A stretch of 64,000 nucleotides of DNA from Zoogloea sp. (GTDB lineage Bacteria > Pseudomonadota > Gammaproteobacteria > Burkholderiales > Rhodocyclaceae), in the NCBI GenBank assembly GCA_016720685.1, contig JADKKC010000007.1, positions 39,527 to 103,526 on the forward strand, in the 5' to 3' direction. Under the pieces are notes generated by a model. That model saw only the letters and a list, made by a program, of their open reading frames with translations. It made no database searches and was not told the DNA's origin. Shown here in pieces: positions 36,229 to 44,754 of the stretch. The position numbers and the translations under genes are program-made. Numbering within the stretch: the first letter of the stretch is position 1; every line of letters starts with the position of its first letter.

Positions 36229-37459
36229 TTACTTTTGCCCAACCCACGGGAGGCGCTGCTTTTGCGCTTCGTCGTGCCAGCGTTCTTCTTCTTCGTGGAT
36301 ATAACGTTGAGTCGTGCGAGCATCGGTATGCCGCGCATCCTTCTGCACAAAGCGCTCGTCAATACCGCTGTCGAGCTTGGCAGTGATGCCAGTGTGACGC
36401 CCCCAGTGGGCTGACGCCGCGCGCAGCTTTTCCTTCTTGTGTTCCGCGTCCGGCGGCAACAAATCAGCGGCCGCGCTAAAAATTTTCTTGAGAATCTGGT
36501 TCAGCCGGCGGGCCGTGATCGGGCTGCCATCCTTTACCGAAACAAGAATGGGCGTCGTGTCGTCACGCCGGGGCACAGCGCTAAGGCCAAGGTATTTACG
36601 GTAGCGGATCAGCGCCTGCAGCATGTCATCGGCGACCGGCACCTTTGCCTTCTTGCCACCTTTGCCCACCACGTGCCACCACCACAGCCCCCGCTCTTCG
36701 CGAAAGCTGTTCATGCGGTGAGTCTCCAGCTCGCCGGCGCGGGGCGCCAGCATGTAGAGCGTTGCAGCAAGGAAGCGCGCCCGCTCGTATTCGTCGCGCC
36801 CCCGTTCGGCATCACGCGGCATGGCCTCAATGGCGGAGGTCACGGCATCCCACATCTGCTGGTCGAGAAAACGCTCGATCTTGTCGACTTCATCAGTGCT
36901 GACCACGGCGCGCAATGCCCCGGACGCCTCGGCAGACATCTTGCGGCGACGCTGACGGATCAGCCCGAGGGGATTGCCGAGCAGGTAGCCCGCATCCACG
37001 AGATAGCGCATCAACGAATTGATCGCCGCCATGGCGGTCAATACGGCGCTCTCCACTCAGCGGCCCCACAAAGGGGCGCCACCTTTCGGTCGCCCTCTCG
37101 GCCTTGGGGCCGCACCACAGTGCAGCCGGCTGGGGGTCGGCAAGAAAGTTGAGATAACCCTCGAAATCCTGGCGGTTGAGACTGGAAAAGGGTTTGCCGC
37201 AGTCGATCAAAGACCACAGCAGAAGGCGCTCGCACTCCCGCTGGTAAATGCGCAAGGTACCGGGTGAGCGGTCGTACTCGACGAGAAAACAACGGATCGC
37301 ATCGACGTCGCAGACGGCGGCAATCTGCAGCCGGGCAGGATCAGCCCGATTGTCACCGGCGCGCCCATCGAGTTCCGGTGGAATCGTCAACTCGTCAAGG
37401 GGCCGCAGGGGAACAGGCATTGCAACACGGGTTTGCGGAATGGCAGGCGACGTTTTCAT
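36229..37459 (-). CDS. Tyrosine recombinase/phage-type integrase, one frameshift
   Basis: The frame from ATG 37459 carries the SAM-like N-terminal domain (RCFLVEYDRSPGTLRIYQRE, LNRQDFEGYLNFL) and breaks after FVGPLS. The second frame resumes at VESAVLTAMAAINSLMRYL and holds the catalytic domain: Arg in LAPRAGEL, Lys in VVGKGGKKAK, HWGRHT, RHTDARTTQRY with Arg, His and the nucleophile Tyr. Restored length is ~410 residues. The shift (one extra or two missing bases) is near 37056. Family members cut and join short repeats. No matching attachment repeats or other mobile genes were seen. A LexA box lies 83 bp upstream. Confidence 0.85.
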
Positions 37460-37524
37460 GGCGCTGAGTTTACCCCGGCAGCCGCGAACGACAGCTGACG
37501 GCCGCAGCTTGTCCGACGAAGATC

Positions 37525-37557
37525 TTGCATCCGGGTGAATACTGTATATAATAACAG
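37525..37557 (+). promoter_or_regulatory. SOS promoter: sigma70 elements overlapped by a LexA box
   Basis: CTGT-ATATAATA-ACAG at 37542-37557, within TACTGTATATAATAACAG, is close to the ideal LexA site. It overlaps a perfect plus-strand -10 (TATAAT, 37547-37552) with TTGCAT (37525-37530) at 16-bp spacing. Transcription would start near 37559 and read into the small membrane-protein gene; the divergent recombinase could also be affected. Confidence 0.85.
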
Positions 37558-37657
37558 CTATCGAGAACGCAATGACAGCATCGGCCACCGGCCAACATCA
37601 TGAGGCGTTCAGTCTTCTGCCCTGCCGGGCACCAACACCTTTGCGAAGGAGTCGATG

Positions 37658-37861
37658 ATGGAAACCCTGATCTGCCGGATGCTGATGTTGAGTGGAGTGC
37701 TTGTGGGCGTGTTGCTGGCCAGCGACCAGGGTGAGCAATCCCTGGTGCCGGCGCTACTGGCGCTGGTCGGCGCCGCCGTACTGCGCCAGGTAGCGCCCTC
37801 GCTCCCGTGGCGCCTCAGTCATGGCAATGGCCGCTACGGCTCCCGCTATCCGCGCTATTGA
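37658..37861 (+). CDS. Small two-helix membrane protein under SOS promoter
   Basis: 67-68 residues with two hydrophobic segments (LICRMLMLSGVLVGVLLA and LVPALLALVGAAVLRQV) and a basic, Tyr/Arg-rich tail ending RYGSRYPRY. AAGGAG is six bases before the ATG at 37658 (three before the ATG at 37655), so 37658 is preferred. I do not recognise the family. LexA control and size recall SOS-induced small membrane proteins such as TisB, but sequence similarity is not evident. It abuts the convergent ankyrin gene's stop. Confidence 0.6.
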   Translation: METLICRMLMLSGVLVGVLLASDQGEQSLVPALLALVGAAVLRQVAPSLPWRLSHGNGRYGSRYPRY

Positions 37862-38551
37862 TTACCGCCGGGCAGCACGCGCCTTGCGCTCGGCCTGGAT
37901 CATTCCGGCAATGTCGGTGTTGCGGTATTTAACGGCCCAGCTTTCGGCGGTTTCTTTCTGATCGTTTGCCAGATCAAGGTTTGCACCGGCCTTGAGCAGG
38001 CGTGCCACCACCTCGCCATGTCCGTTGCGCGCGGCGAACATCAGCGGAGTGCTCCTGTTGGGAGCCAGCGTATCGATGTTTGCGCCCTTGTCGAGCAAGA
38101 GGCCGACAATCGCCGCGCGCCCTTCGAAGGCAGCGTAGAGCAGCGGGTTCCAGCCCTCATGGTCAAAGGCGGCACCAGCTTTCAGCAGTTGATCGACGAC
38201 TCCGGCATGGCCCCGCAAGCTGGCCAGCATCAGGGCGCTGTCGCCCGCAGCGTTTCGGGCATCCAGCTTGATGCCGCGCTGCTTCACCAGCTCGGCCACC
38301 ACCGCGGGCTGATCTTCCCGGGCAGCCAGAATCAGCAGCGTGTTGCCGCTCTGGTCGGTGGAGTTCGGATCCATGCCGCGAGCGACCAGCTGAGCCACTT
38401 CAGCGGAATCGCCAAGCTTGGCTGCATTAAGCAGATCATCCAGCGAGACGGCTGCAGCAGGCAGAGCCAGATGCAGGCTGACAAGCGCCACGGCGAGGGC
38501 ACGCACAGAAACAGCAGGAAAGACGGAGCGAATGCGAGCGACAGGTTTCAT
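37862..38551 (-). CDS. Exported ankyrin-repeat protein
   Basis: 229 residues. Signal peptide (ALAVALVSLHLALPAAA) followed by about five ankyrin repeats, e.g. GNTLLILAAREDQPAVVAEL, GDSALMLASLRGHAGVVDQL and STPLMFAARNGHGEVVARL. Probably a periplasmic protein-interaction module; partner unknown. Its ATG overlaps the tatD stop by 4 bp, so it is translationally coupled to tatD. Confidence 0.85.
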   Translation of the reverse strand: MKPVARIRSVFPAVSVRALAVALVSLHLALPAAAVSLDDLLNAAKLGDSAEVAQLVARGMDPNSTDQSGNTLLILAAREDQPAVVAELVKQRGIKLDARNAAGDSALMLASLRGHAGVVDQLLKAGAAFDHEGWNPLLYAAFEGRAAIVGLLLDKGANIDTLAPNRSTPLMFAARNGHGEVVARLLKAGANLDLANDQKETAESWAVKYRNTDIAGMIQAERKARAARR

Positions 38552-39321
38552 GACGGTTTTGCGTCCTTGAAAAGCTGGAAGAAATTGCGGGTGGTGATCT
38601 CGGCGATCGCCTCGAGGCTTTCGCCGCGGGCATTGGCCACCGCTTCGGCTACATGGCGAACATAGGCCGGCTGGTTGGTTTTTCCTCGAAAAGGCACGGG
38701 GGTCAGATAAGGCGCGTCCGTTTCCACAAGCAAGCGATCGGCAGGTACAAAACGGGCTACCTCTCGCAGGGATTCAGCTGTTTTGAAGCTGACGATACCC
38801 GAGAAAGAGATGTAGAAGCCCAGGTCAAGGGCCTGCTCGGCGACCTCTCGGGTCTCGGTGAAACAGTGCATCACGCCGCCCGGCTCTCCCGCCCCCTCCT
38901 CGCGCATCAGGCGCAGGGTGTCAGCGGCGGAGTCGCGGGTATGGATGATCAGCGGCTTGCGGCAACGACGGGCAGCACGAATGTGGGTGCGAAAGCGCGC
39001 CCGCTGCCACTCCGGAGCATCCTTGTGCCAGTAGTAGTCGAGCCCGGTTTCGCCAATGGCCACAACCTTGGGGTGAGCCGCCAGTTCAAGCAGACGGGCT
39101 TCGTCGGGCTCTTCGCAGTCGGCGTTGTCCGGATGAACGCCCACTGAAGCAAACAGGTTCGCATGGCGCTCGGCAAGACCGATGATGCCGGGCAATGTTT
39201 CGAGCTTCACACTCACGCACAGCGCGTGGGTGACGCCTTTGTCGGCCATGAGGGCCAGCACGGCGGCTTCGTTTTCGATCAGCTCTGGAAAATCCAGATG
39301 GCAGTGGGAGTCGACAAGCAT
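38548..39321 (-). CDS. tatD: TatD-family metal-dependent hydrolase (DNase)
   Basis: 257 residues. Metal ligands in SHCHLDF, GETGLDYYW, IIHTRDS, MHCFTE and the late Asp in LVETDAPYLTP. Mg-dependent 3'-5' exonuclease/deoxyribonuclease family acting in DNA repair and RNA turnover. Start placed at ATG 39321 where homology begins (MLVDSHCHLD). Lies in the tmk-holB-pilZ-tatD order common in betaproteobacteria. Confidence 0.95.
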   Translation of the reverse strand: MLVDSHCHLDFPELIENEAAVLALMADKGVTHALCVSVKLETLPGIIGLAERHANLFASVGVHPDNADCEEPDEARLLELAAHPKVVAIGETGLDYYWHKDAPEWQRARFRTHIRAARRCRKPLIIHTRDSAADTLRLMREEGAGEPGGVMHCFTETREVAEQALDLGFYISFSGIVSFKTAESLREVARFVPADRLLVETDAPYLTPVPFRGKTNQPAYVRHVAEAVANARGESLEAIAEITTRNFFQLFKDAKPS

Positions 39322-39381
39322 TGCGGGCTTACGAGGCAAGGAAAGACTTTTGACGTTCGGGCGCAAGCCGCAGATCAAGGG

Positions 39382-39750
39382 TCAAAGGGTGTGGGTGGGA
39401 CGGGATGAGCCAAGATGGCCGGCCAGAATCTGCTCGATACGATTGCGCAATACCTGGCCAGCGTCGTCCCCGGCAAACTGGACACCGATGCCCTGGGTTT
39501 TGTTCCCCTGGGCACCGGGCGGCGTAATCCACGCGATGGTGCCGGCCACCGGATGCTTGGTCGGGTCGTCCATGATCTGCAACAACATGAAAATCTCGTC
39601 ACCCAGCTTGTAATCGCGGCTGGTCGGCAGAAAGATTCCGCCATTCTTGAGAAAGGGCATGTAGGCCGCGTAGAGCGCCGACTTGGAGCTGATGTTGAGC
39701 GACAGGACACTTGGCCGTGCCTGTACGGGGCGCTTAATGGAATCGTTCAT
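39382..39750 (-). CDS. pilZ: PilZ domain protein (type IV pilus assembly)
   Basis: 122 residues; LSLNISSKSALYAAYMPFLKNGGIF start is characteristic of the pilus-specific PilZ, which lacks the full RxxxR c-di-GMP site. Interacts with PilB/FimX-type partners in T4P biogenesis. Its start overlaps the holB stop by 4 bp. Confidence 0.9.
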   Translation of the reverse strand: MNDSIKRPVQARPSVLSLNISSKSALYAAYMPFLKNGGIFLPTSRDYKLGDEIFMLLQIMDDPTKHPVAGTIAWITPPGAQGNKTQGIGVQFAGDDAGQVLRNRIEQILAGHLGSSRPTHTL

Positions 39751-40808
39751 TTACGCATCGCCGGGGCAGTGGCCTGGAGACATCGGGCATACCGCAAAAG
39801 CATGTCCTCGAGAAAAAGCCGCGCGTTGAGCGGATGCTGCGAAACCCGGCGCGACTGGGTCATTTCATTGTAGCAGCCGAGTGCAGCATCGACAGACAGG
39901 CGCCCGGAAAGCCCGTGCAGGATGCCATGTTGCCCGGGAAAGAAGCGCGCCGGCCCGCCAAGGCGAACGCTCACCAGGTCGGATACCCAGCGCTGCAGCC
40001 AGACTACGAGGGTGGGCATGTCGAAACCGCTGGCCAGTGAGTCCTTGCTCTTGAGCCAGCTTTCCCACTCGCTGGCAAGCCGCAATGGCGCCTTGCCAGG
40101 CAGGCTGGCAATGTCATCCACAAAACGTTTGCAGGCCGCCGCCCCGCCGCCCTCGGCAAGATCAGCCGCCGCGAGAGGCATGCCACCCGAAAAAGCCAGC
40201 AGCGCAGCGGCGTCGGGCACTTTGCGCTCGGCCAGCCAACGGGCGGCGGCCTCAGCCGGCGGACGCGGGAATGCCCAGGTCTGGCAGCGGCTTCGGATCG
40301 TTGGAAGAAGACGTTTTGGCGAAGATGAAACCAGTAAAAACAGTACGTTGGTTGTTGGTTCTTCAAGTAATTTAAGAAGTGCGTTGGCGGTAAAGAGGTT
40401 CATCGCCTCGGCCGGGTCTACAATGGCCACCCGCTGCCCACCGCGATGGCCGCCGGTGGTCAGGGTTTGTTGCAGATCGCGAATCTGCTCAATGACGATC
40501 TGCCGGCTGGCAGCCTTGCCGCCTTCGGGCTTGTCACCCGCCGTGTCGTCACGATCCTCCCGGTCGGCTTCCGGAATCACCCTGATCAGGTCTGGATGAT
40601 TGCCCGAAAGGCGCCACACGCAGTCTTCGCAAACCCCACATGCGTAAGCATCGGGGCCCGGTTGACGGCACAGCACGCGGGCTGCCAGGGTTTCGGCGAA
40701 GGCCCGTTTGCCGCCGCCTGCCGGGCCGGCCAGAAGCAGTGCGTGCGGCATGCGGCCGGCGCTGTCGATTACGCGCCTCCAGAGCCCGGCTTGCCATTCA
40801 AAAACCAT
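39747..40808 (-). CDS. holB: DNA polymerase III subunit delta'
   Basis: 353 residues. Degenerate Walker A (AGPAGGGKRAF), zinc module (ACGVCEDCVW), sensor regions (NALLKLLEEPT, SRCQTWAF). Clamp-loader subunit without ATPase activity. ATG 40808 overlaps the tmk stop (TAATG). The clear tmk-holB-pilZ operon supports the call. Confidence 0.93.
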   Translation of the reverse strand: MVFEWQAGLWRRVIDSAGRMPHALLLAGPAGGGKRAFAETLAARVLCRQPGPDAYACGVCEDCVWRLSGNHPDLIRVIPEADREDRDDTAGDKPEGGKAASRQIVIEQIRDLQQTLTTGGHRGGQRVAIVDPAEAMNLFTANALLKLLEEPTTNVLFLLVSSSPKRLLPTIRSRCQTWAFPRPPAEAAARWLAERKVPDAAALLAFSGGMPLAAADLAEGGGAAACKRFVDDIASLPGKAPLRLASEWESWLKSKDSLASGFDMPTLVVWLQRWVSDLVSVRLGGPARFFPGQHGILHGLSGRLSVDAALGCYNEMTQSRRVSQHPLNARLFLEDMLLRYARCLQATAPAMRK

Positions 40809-41422
40809 TAAAAACAAACCTTTGAAATTATTTGTTCGAGCTGATTCCGGATCTCGTCCGGAGTCTGGCTGGCGTCGATGACCCTCACCCGACCGGGGTC
40901 GGCGACGGCCCTGCGCAGATAGGCGGCGCGAACACGTTCGAAGAAATCGGTTTTTTCCCGCTCGAAACGGTCGGGCGCGTTGCCGGTTCCGGCGAGACGC
41001 CGGGCGGCGACGGCGGGGTCGAGATCGAAGATCAGCGTGAGATCGGGTTGCAGGCGGGGATGAACCCATTGCTCAAGCGCCGCAAAACGCGCTTCGTCCA
41101 GCCCGCGGCCACCAACCTGATAGGCATAGGTGGCGTCGGTGAAACGGTCGGAAACCACCCATTTACCAGCGGCGAGTGCCGGTTCGATTAGCGCGGCCAG
41201 ATGCTCGCGACGGGCCGCGAACATCAGCATGGCCTCGGTTTCAAGGTGCATCGGTTCGTGAAGCAGCAGCTCGCGCAGTTTTTCGCCAAGGGGCGTGCCG
41301 CCTGGCTCGCGGGTTTGCACGACCTCGATGCCTTTGGATTCGATCAGGGCCACGGCGGCAGCGATCTGGCTGCTTTTGCCTGCGCCGTCGATGCCTTCAA
41401 AGGTGATGAAGCGGGATTTCAC
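40808..41422 (-). CDS. tmk: Thymidylate kinase
   Basis: 204 residues. P-loop FEGIDGAGKSSQ, DR(Y/F) motif VSDRFTDATYAYQ and lid region RREHLAALIEP/RFEREKTDFFERV. Phosphorylates dTMP to dTDP. Start overlaps the mltG stop (ATGA). Confidence 0.97.
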   Translation of the reverse strand: MKSRFITFEGIDGAGKSSQIAAAVALIESKGIEVVQTREPGGTPLGEKLRELLLHEPMHLETEAMLMFAARREHLAALIEPALAAGKWVVSDRFTDATYAYQVGGRGLDEARFAALEQWVHPRLQPDLTLIFDLDPAVAARRLAGTGNAPDRFEREKTDFFERVRAAYLRRAVADPGRVRVIDASQTPDEIRNQLEQIISKVCF

Positions 41423-42420
41423 GGCTGGCGTTTCCGGATGTAGCGGGCAACTGCCCGGTTATGTTCGTCGAGATTGCGCGAGAAGGCGCTGGAACCATCG
41501 CCCCGGGCAACAAAATAAAGATAATCGGTGACCGGCGGATTGAGCGCCGCGCGCAGTGCTGCGGTGCCGGGCATGGCGATGGGCGTTGGCGGCAGGCCAC
41601 GCCGGATGTAGGTGTTGTAAGGGGTGTCGGCGAGCAGGTCGCGCTTCTTGATGTCGCCGTCAAAGTCGGCGCCGAGGCCGTAGATCACGGTGGGGTCGGT
41701 TTGCAGCAGCATGCCGCTGCGCAGGCGATTGACGAACACCGAGGCGACCATCGGGCGGTCGGCGGCCTGGCCGGTTTCCTTTTCGACGATCGACGCCATG
41801 ATCAGCGCCTCGTAGGGGTCCCGGTAGGGCAGTCCTTCGCTGCGGCGGGTCCATTCCCGGGTCAGCAGGTTCTGCTGGTTATGGTAGGCGCGGCGCAGCA
41901 CATCGAGATCGCTGGAGCGCCTTGCAAAAAGATAGGTATCGGGGAAGAACAGACCCTCCGGATGGGAGGCGGTGACGCCGAGGCGCTGGAGAATTTCGGC
42001 GTCGGAAAGGCCGACGGTGTCGTGGCGCAAATCAGGATGGCGGTCGAGCGCAGCGCGAAACTGGCGGAAGTTCCAGCCTTCGATCAGGGCCAGTTCGGCC
42101 TGGGTGACATCGCCGCGGGTGAGCTTGGCGAGCAGCGCCAGCGGCGTGAGGCCCGCCTCCACCTCGTAGCTGCCGGCCTTGATCCAGTTGGCCTGACGCG
42201 TCACACGGGCCAGCATGACCAGCGCAAAGGGCTGCACATCGATACCGGCGTCCACCACCTGGCGGGCCACCTGTTTCATCGTCGAGCCGGGCTCGATGGT
42301 GAAGTCGAGCGGACTCTCCCGGAGGGCGATCGGCTGCCAGGCAAACCACGCCAGCGCGCCGGCAAGACAGGCGATGCCAAGGAGGGCCAGGATGAACAAA
42401 CGGGAAAACAGGCGCTTCAT
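41419..42420 (-). CDS. mltG: Endolytic murein transglycosylase MltG
   Basis: 333 residues. N-terminal transmembrane helix (LFILALLGIACLAGALAWFAW), LysM-like region, and YceG catalytic domain with the Glu in MASIVEKETG and the PYNTYIRRGLPPTPI signature. Cleaves nascent glycan strands in the periplasm. The frame is open far upstream, but the membrane anchor fixes the ATG at 42420. First gene of mltG-tmk-holB-pilZ-tatD-ankyrin. Confidence 0.95.
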   Translation of the reverse strand: MKRLFSRLFILALLGIACLAGALAWFAWQPIALRESPLDFTIEPGSTMKQVARQVVDAGIDVQPFALVMLARVTRQANWIKAGSYEVEAGLTPLALLAKLTRGDVTQAELALIEGWNFRQFRAALDRHPDLRHDTVGLSDAEILQRLGVTASHPEGLFFPDTYLFARRSSDLDVLRRAYHNQQNLLTREWTRRSEGLPYRDPYEALIMASIVEKETGQAADRPMVASVFVNRLRSGMLLQTDPTVIYGLGADFDGDIKKRDLLADTPYNTYIRRGLPPTPIAMPGTAALRAALNPPVTDYLYFVARGDGSSAFSRNLDEHNRAVARYIRKRQP

Positions 42421-42609
42421 CAGGGAACTTGGCGCGTCCGGAACGAACGAATGGGGTGAAAGAAGACGGGTAAATCTGCCGCTACAATGCAGCCCTGGCC
42501 AGATGGGTCGATCACCCCCCGGCGAGCCGGCAAGGCCGCGGCAGCACAGCCCCTTATAATAACGCAAACCGCTTTTGGACTCGTTTTTGCGACAGGACCC
42601 CGACCACAG

Positions 42610-43644
42610 ATGAATGCAACCTGGCAATCCCTTCTCGCCGACCAAGGCGCACTTTTTACGGATGGCGCTTCGCTGAAGTTCCATGATGACGCACGGCAGG
42701 ATGTCGTCCGCGCCGCGCAGGGCACCGTGGTGGTCCCGCTTGTGCACCTCGGCGCGATCCGCGCCACCGGCGAGGATGCCGGCGCGCTCCTGCACAACCT
42801 GTTTTCCAACGACGTGAAGAAGCTCGGCCCCAACGAGGCCCAGCTCACCAGCTTCAACAGCCCCAAGGGCCGCATGCTGGCCAGCATCCTGCTGTGGCGC
42901 GAAGGTGCCGACTACCTGCTCACGCTGTCGGCCGATGTGCACCTGGCGATGCTCAAGAAACTCTCGATGTACATCCTGCGCTCCAAGGCCAGGCTGATGG
43001 ACGACAGCGCCGACAGCGTGCTGATCGGCCTTGCCGGCCCGCAGGCTGGCGCAGCGCTCGAAGCCGCCGGGCTCCACATTCCGGGCGCCGAGCGGGCGAC
43101 GGCAGGTGGCGTCGCGACTGTCGTGCGCCTTGATGGCGCCCGTTTCATTGTGTCGGCCCCGCTTTCCGAAGCCGCCTCGCTGTGGGAAAAATTCGTCGCC
43201 GCCGGCGCGCTTCCGGCCGGCACCAGCGCATGGCAGTGGCTGGACATCACGGCGGGCCTGCCGGGCGTCACATTGCCGGTGCAGGAGGAGTTCGTCGCCC
43301 AGATGCTCAACTTCGATCTCGTCGGCGGCGTCAGCTTCAACAAGGGCTGCTACCCGGGCCAGGAAATCGTTGCCCGCACCCATTACCTGGGCAAGCTCAA
43401 GAAGCGCATGTACCGGGTGCACGTGGATGTGGACACCCCGCCCGCCGTCGGCTCCGACGTGTTCGCCCCCGACTTCGGCGAGCAGTCTGCCGGCAAGGTG
43501 GTGAGTGTCGCGCCGGCGCCCGAGGGCGGTTTTGACGCCCTCGTCGTGCTGCAAACCTCCAGCGCCGACGCTGCCCAGGCCCACCTCGGCTCGCCCGCCG
43601 GCCCGGCCCTCGGCTTCCTGCCCTTGCCCTATGCACTCGGCTGA
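42610..43644 (+). CDS. ygfZ: Folate-binding Fe-S cluster protein YgfZ
   Basis: 344 residues, GcvT-like fold. Family signature K-G-C-Y-x-G-Q-E present (NKGCYPGQEIVARTHYLGKLKK). Tetrahydrofolate-dependent maintenance of some iron-sulfur enzymes. ATG 42610 is chosen; the earlier frame is not conserved. Divergent from mltG, as usual in this group. Confidence 0.93.
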   Translation: MNATWQSLLADQGALFTDGASLKFHDDARQDVVRAAQGTVVVPLVHLGAIRATGEDAGALLHNLFSNDVKKLGPNEAQLTSFNSPKGRMLASILLWREGADYLLTLSADVHLAMLKKLSMYILRSKARLMDDSADSVLIGLAGPQAGAALEAAGLHIPGAERATAGGVATVVRLDGARFIVSAPLSEAASLWEKFVAAGALPAGTSAWQWLDITAGLPGVTLPVQEEFVAQMLNFDLVGGVSFNKGCYPGQEIVARTHYLGKLKKRMYRVHVDVDTPPAVGSDVFAPDFGEQSAGKVVSVAPAPEGGFDALVVLQTSSADAAQAHLGSPAGPALGFLPLPYALG

Positions 43645-43653
43645 GCGTGCGAC

Positions 43654-43944
43654 GTGACACTGTCCCACTATTACATCTACTACCCCGTGCGGATCGGCCT
43701 CGAGGCCGATCTGGCCCGGACGCTGCATAACCTGCAGGCCGACGTGGGCGAGCAAACCGGCATCGCCGGGCGCTTCCTGCGCAAGGCGGACGATCCGTGG
43801 ACGTGGATGGAAATCTACGAGAACGTCGTCGACGTGCCGGCTTTCGATGCGGCCCTCGAACAGGCGATCGCCAGGCACGGCGTCTTGCGCTTCATCGACG
43901 AAGGTGCCAGCCGCCACACCGAACGCTTCGTCGCATGTGCCTGA
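43654..43944 (+). CDS. DUF4936 family protein
   Basis: 96 residues starting with GTG at 43654 (MTLSHYYIYYPVR). Central KADDPWTWMEIYENV and C-terminal SRHTERFV are as in the family, which resembles a small antibiotic-monooxygenase-like alpha/beta barrel. Function unknown. 9 bp after ygfZ, overlapping the next gene by 10 bp. Confidence 0.8.
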   Translation: MTLSHYYIYYPVRIGLEADLARTLHNLQADVGEQTGIAGRFLRKADDPWTWMEIYENVVDVPAFDAALEQAIARHGVLRFIDEGASRHTERFVACA

Positions 43945-44702
43945 TTCTCGTCGCCTGGCGGGTTCATCCGGACTACCCGCTGGTGGTGGCCGCCAACCGG
44001 GACGAGTTCTTCGCCCGGCCGGCGGCCGAAGCCGCCTGGTGGAAAGACGCAAAAAACGTTTTTGCCGGTCGTGATCTCGAAGCCGGTGGCACCTGGCTCG
44101 GCCTCGGCCGCGATGGCCGCTTCGCCGGGCTGACCAACTTTCGCGATCCCCCGCGCAACCGCAACGATGCGCCGTCACGGGGGGCGCTGGTGGCGGATTT
44201 TCTCACCGGTAACGAAAGCACCGCCGCGGCCCTCGCCCGGCTGCAAGCACAAGGCCCGCGCTACAACGCCTTCAACCTGTTTGTTTCGGATGGCGACAGC
44301 CTCGGCATCTACGAAAGCGCCAGCGGCAGCGCGCGCATCCTCGAGCCCGGCATCTACGCCCTCTCCAATCATCTGCTCGACACACCCTGGCCCAAGGTCA
44401 CGGCCGGCAAATCCCGCCTTGCCCGCGCGCTGCGGGCCCTGCCCGACGACACGCCACTGCGCGAACTCCTGCGCGACGACCGCCCCGCCCCCGACGCAGC
44501 GCTGCCTCGCACCGGCGTCAGCCTTGCCTGGGAACGCATGCTCTCCAGCGCCTTCATCCGCGCCCCCGGCTACGGCACCCGCTGCTCCACGGTCATCACC
44601 CGCGACCGCTACGGCTGGATGCACGTCACCGAATCCACCTGGAGCGATGTCGGCCTTGAAACCGGCCGCGTCGTCGAACGCTTTCAAGTAGACCGGGCCT
44701 GA
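43935..44702 (+). CDS. NRDE (TANGO2-like) family protein
   Basis: 255 residues. MCLILVAW start with Cys2 that becomes the N terminus after Met removal, the NRDE motif (AANRDEFFARP), TWLG and LTNFRDP. Ntn-hydrolase-like fold; TANGO2 relatives are linked to heme and lipid handling, but bacterial function is not settled. Overlaps the DUF4936 gene, and the ygfZ-DUF4936-NRDE genes form one operon. Confidence 0.88.
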   Translation: MCLILVAWRVHPDYPLVVAANRDEFFARPAAEAAWWKDAKNVFAGRDLEAGGTWLGLGRDGRFAGLTNFRDPPRNRNDAPSRGALVADFLTGNESTAAALARLQAQGPRYNAFNLFVSDGDSLGIYESASGSARILEPGIYALSNHLLDTPWPKVTAGKSRLARALRALPDDTPLRELLRDDRPAPDAALPRTGVSLAWERMLSSAFIRAPGYGTRCSTVITRDRYGWMHVTESTWSDVGLETGRVVERFQVDRA

Positions 44703-44754
44703 TCCCCCGGCGCCTTATAATCCGCCCCTTGTTTCTCCTGCAGCACGCGCCCGC

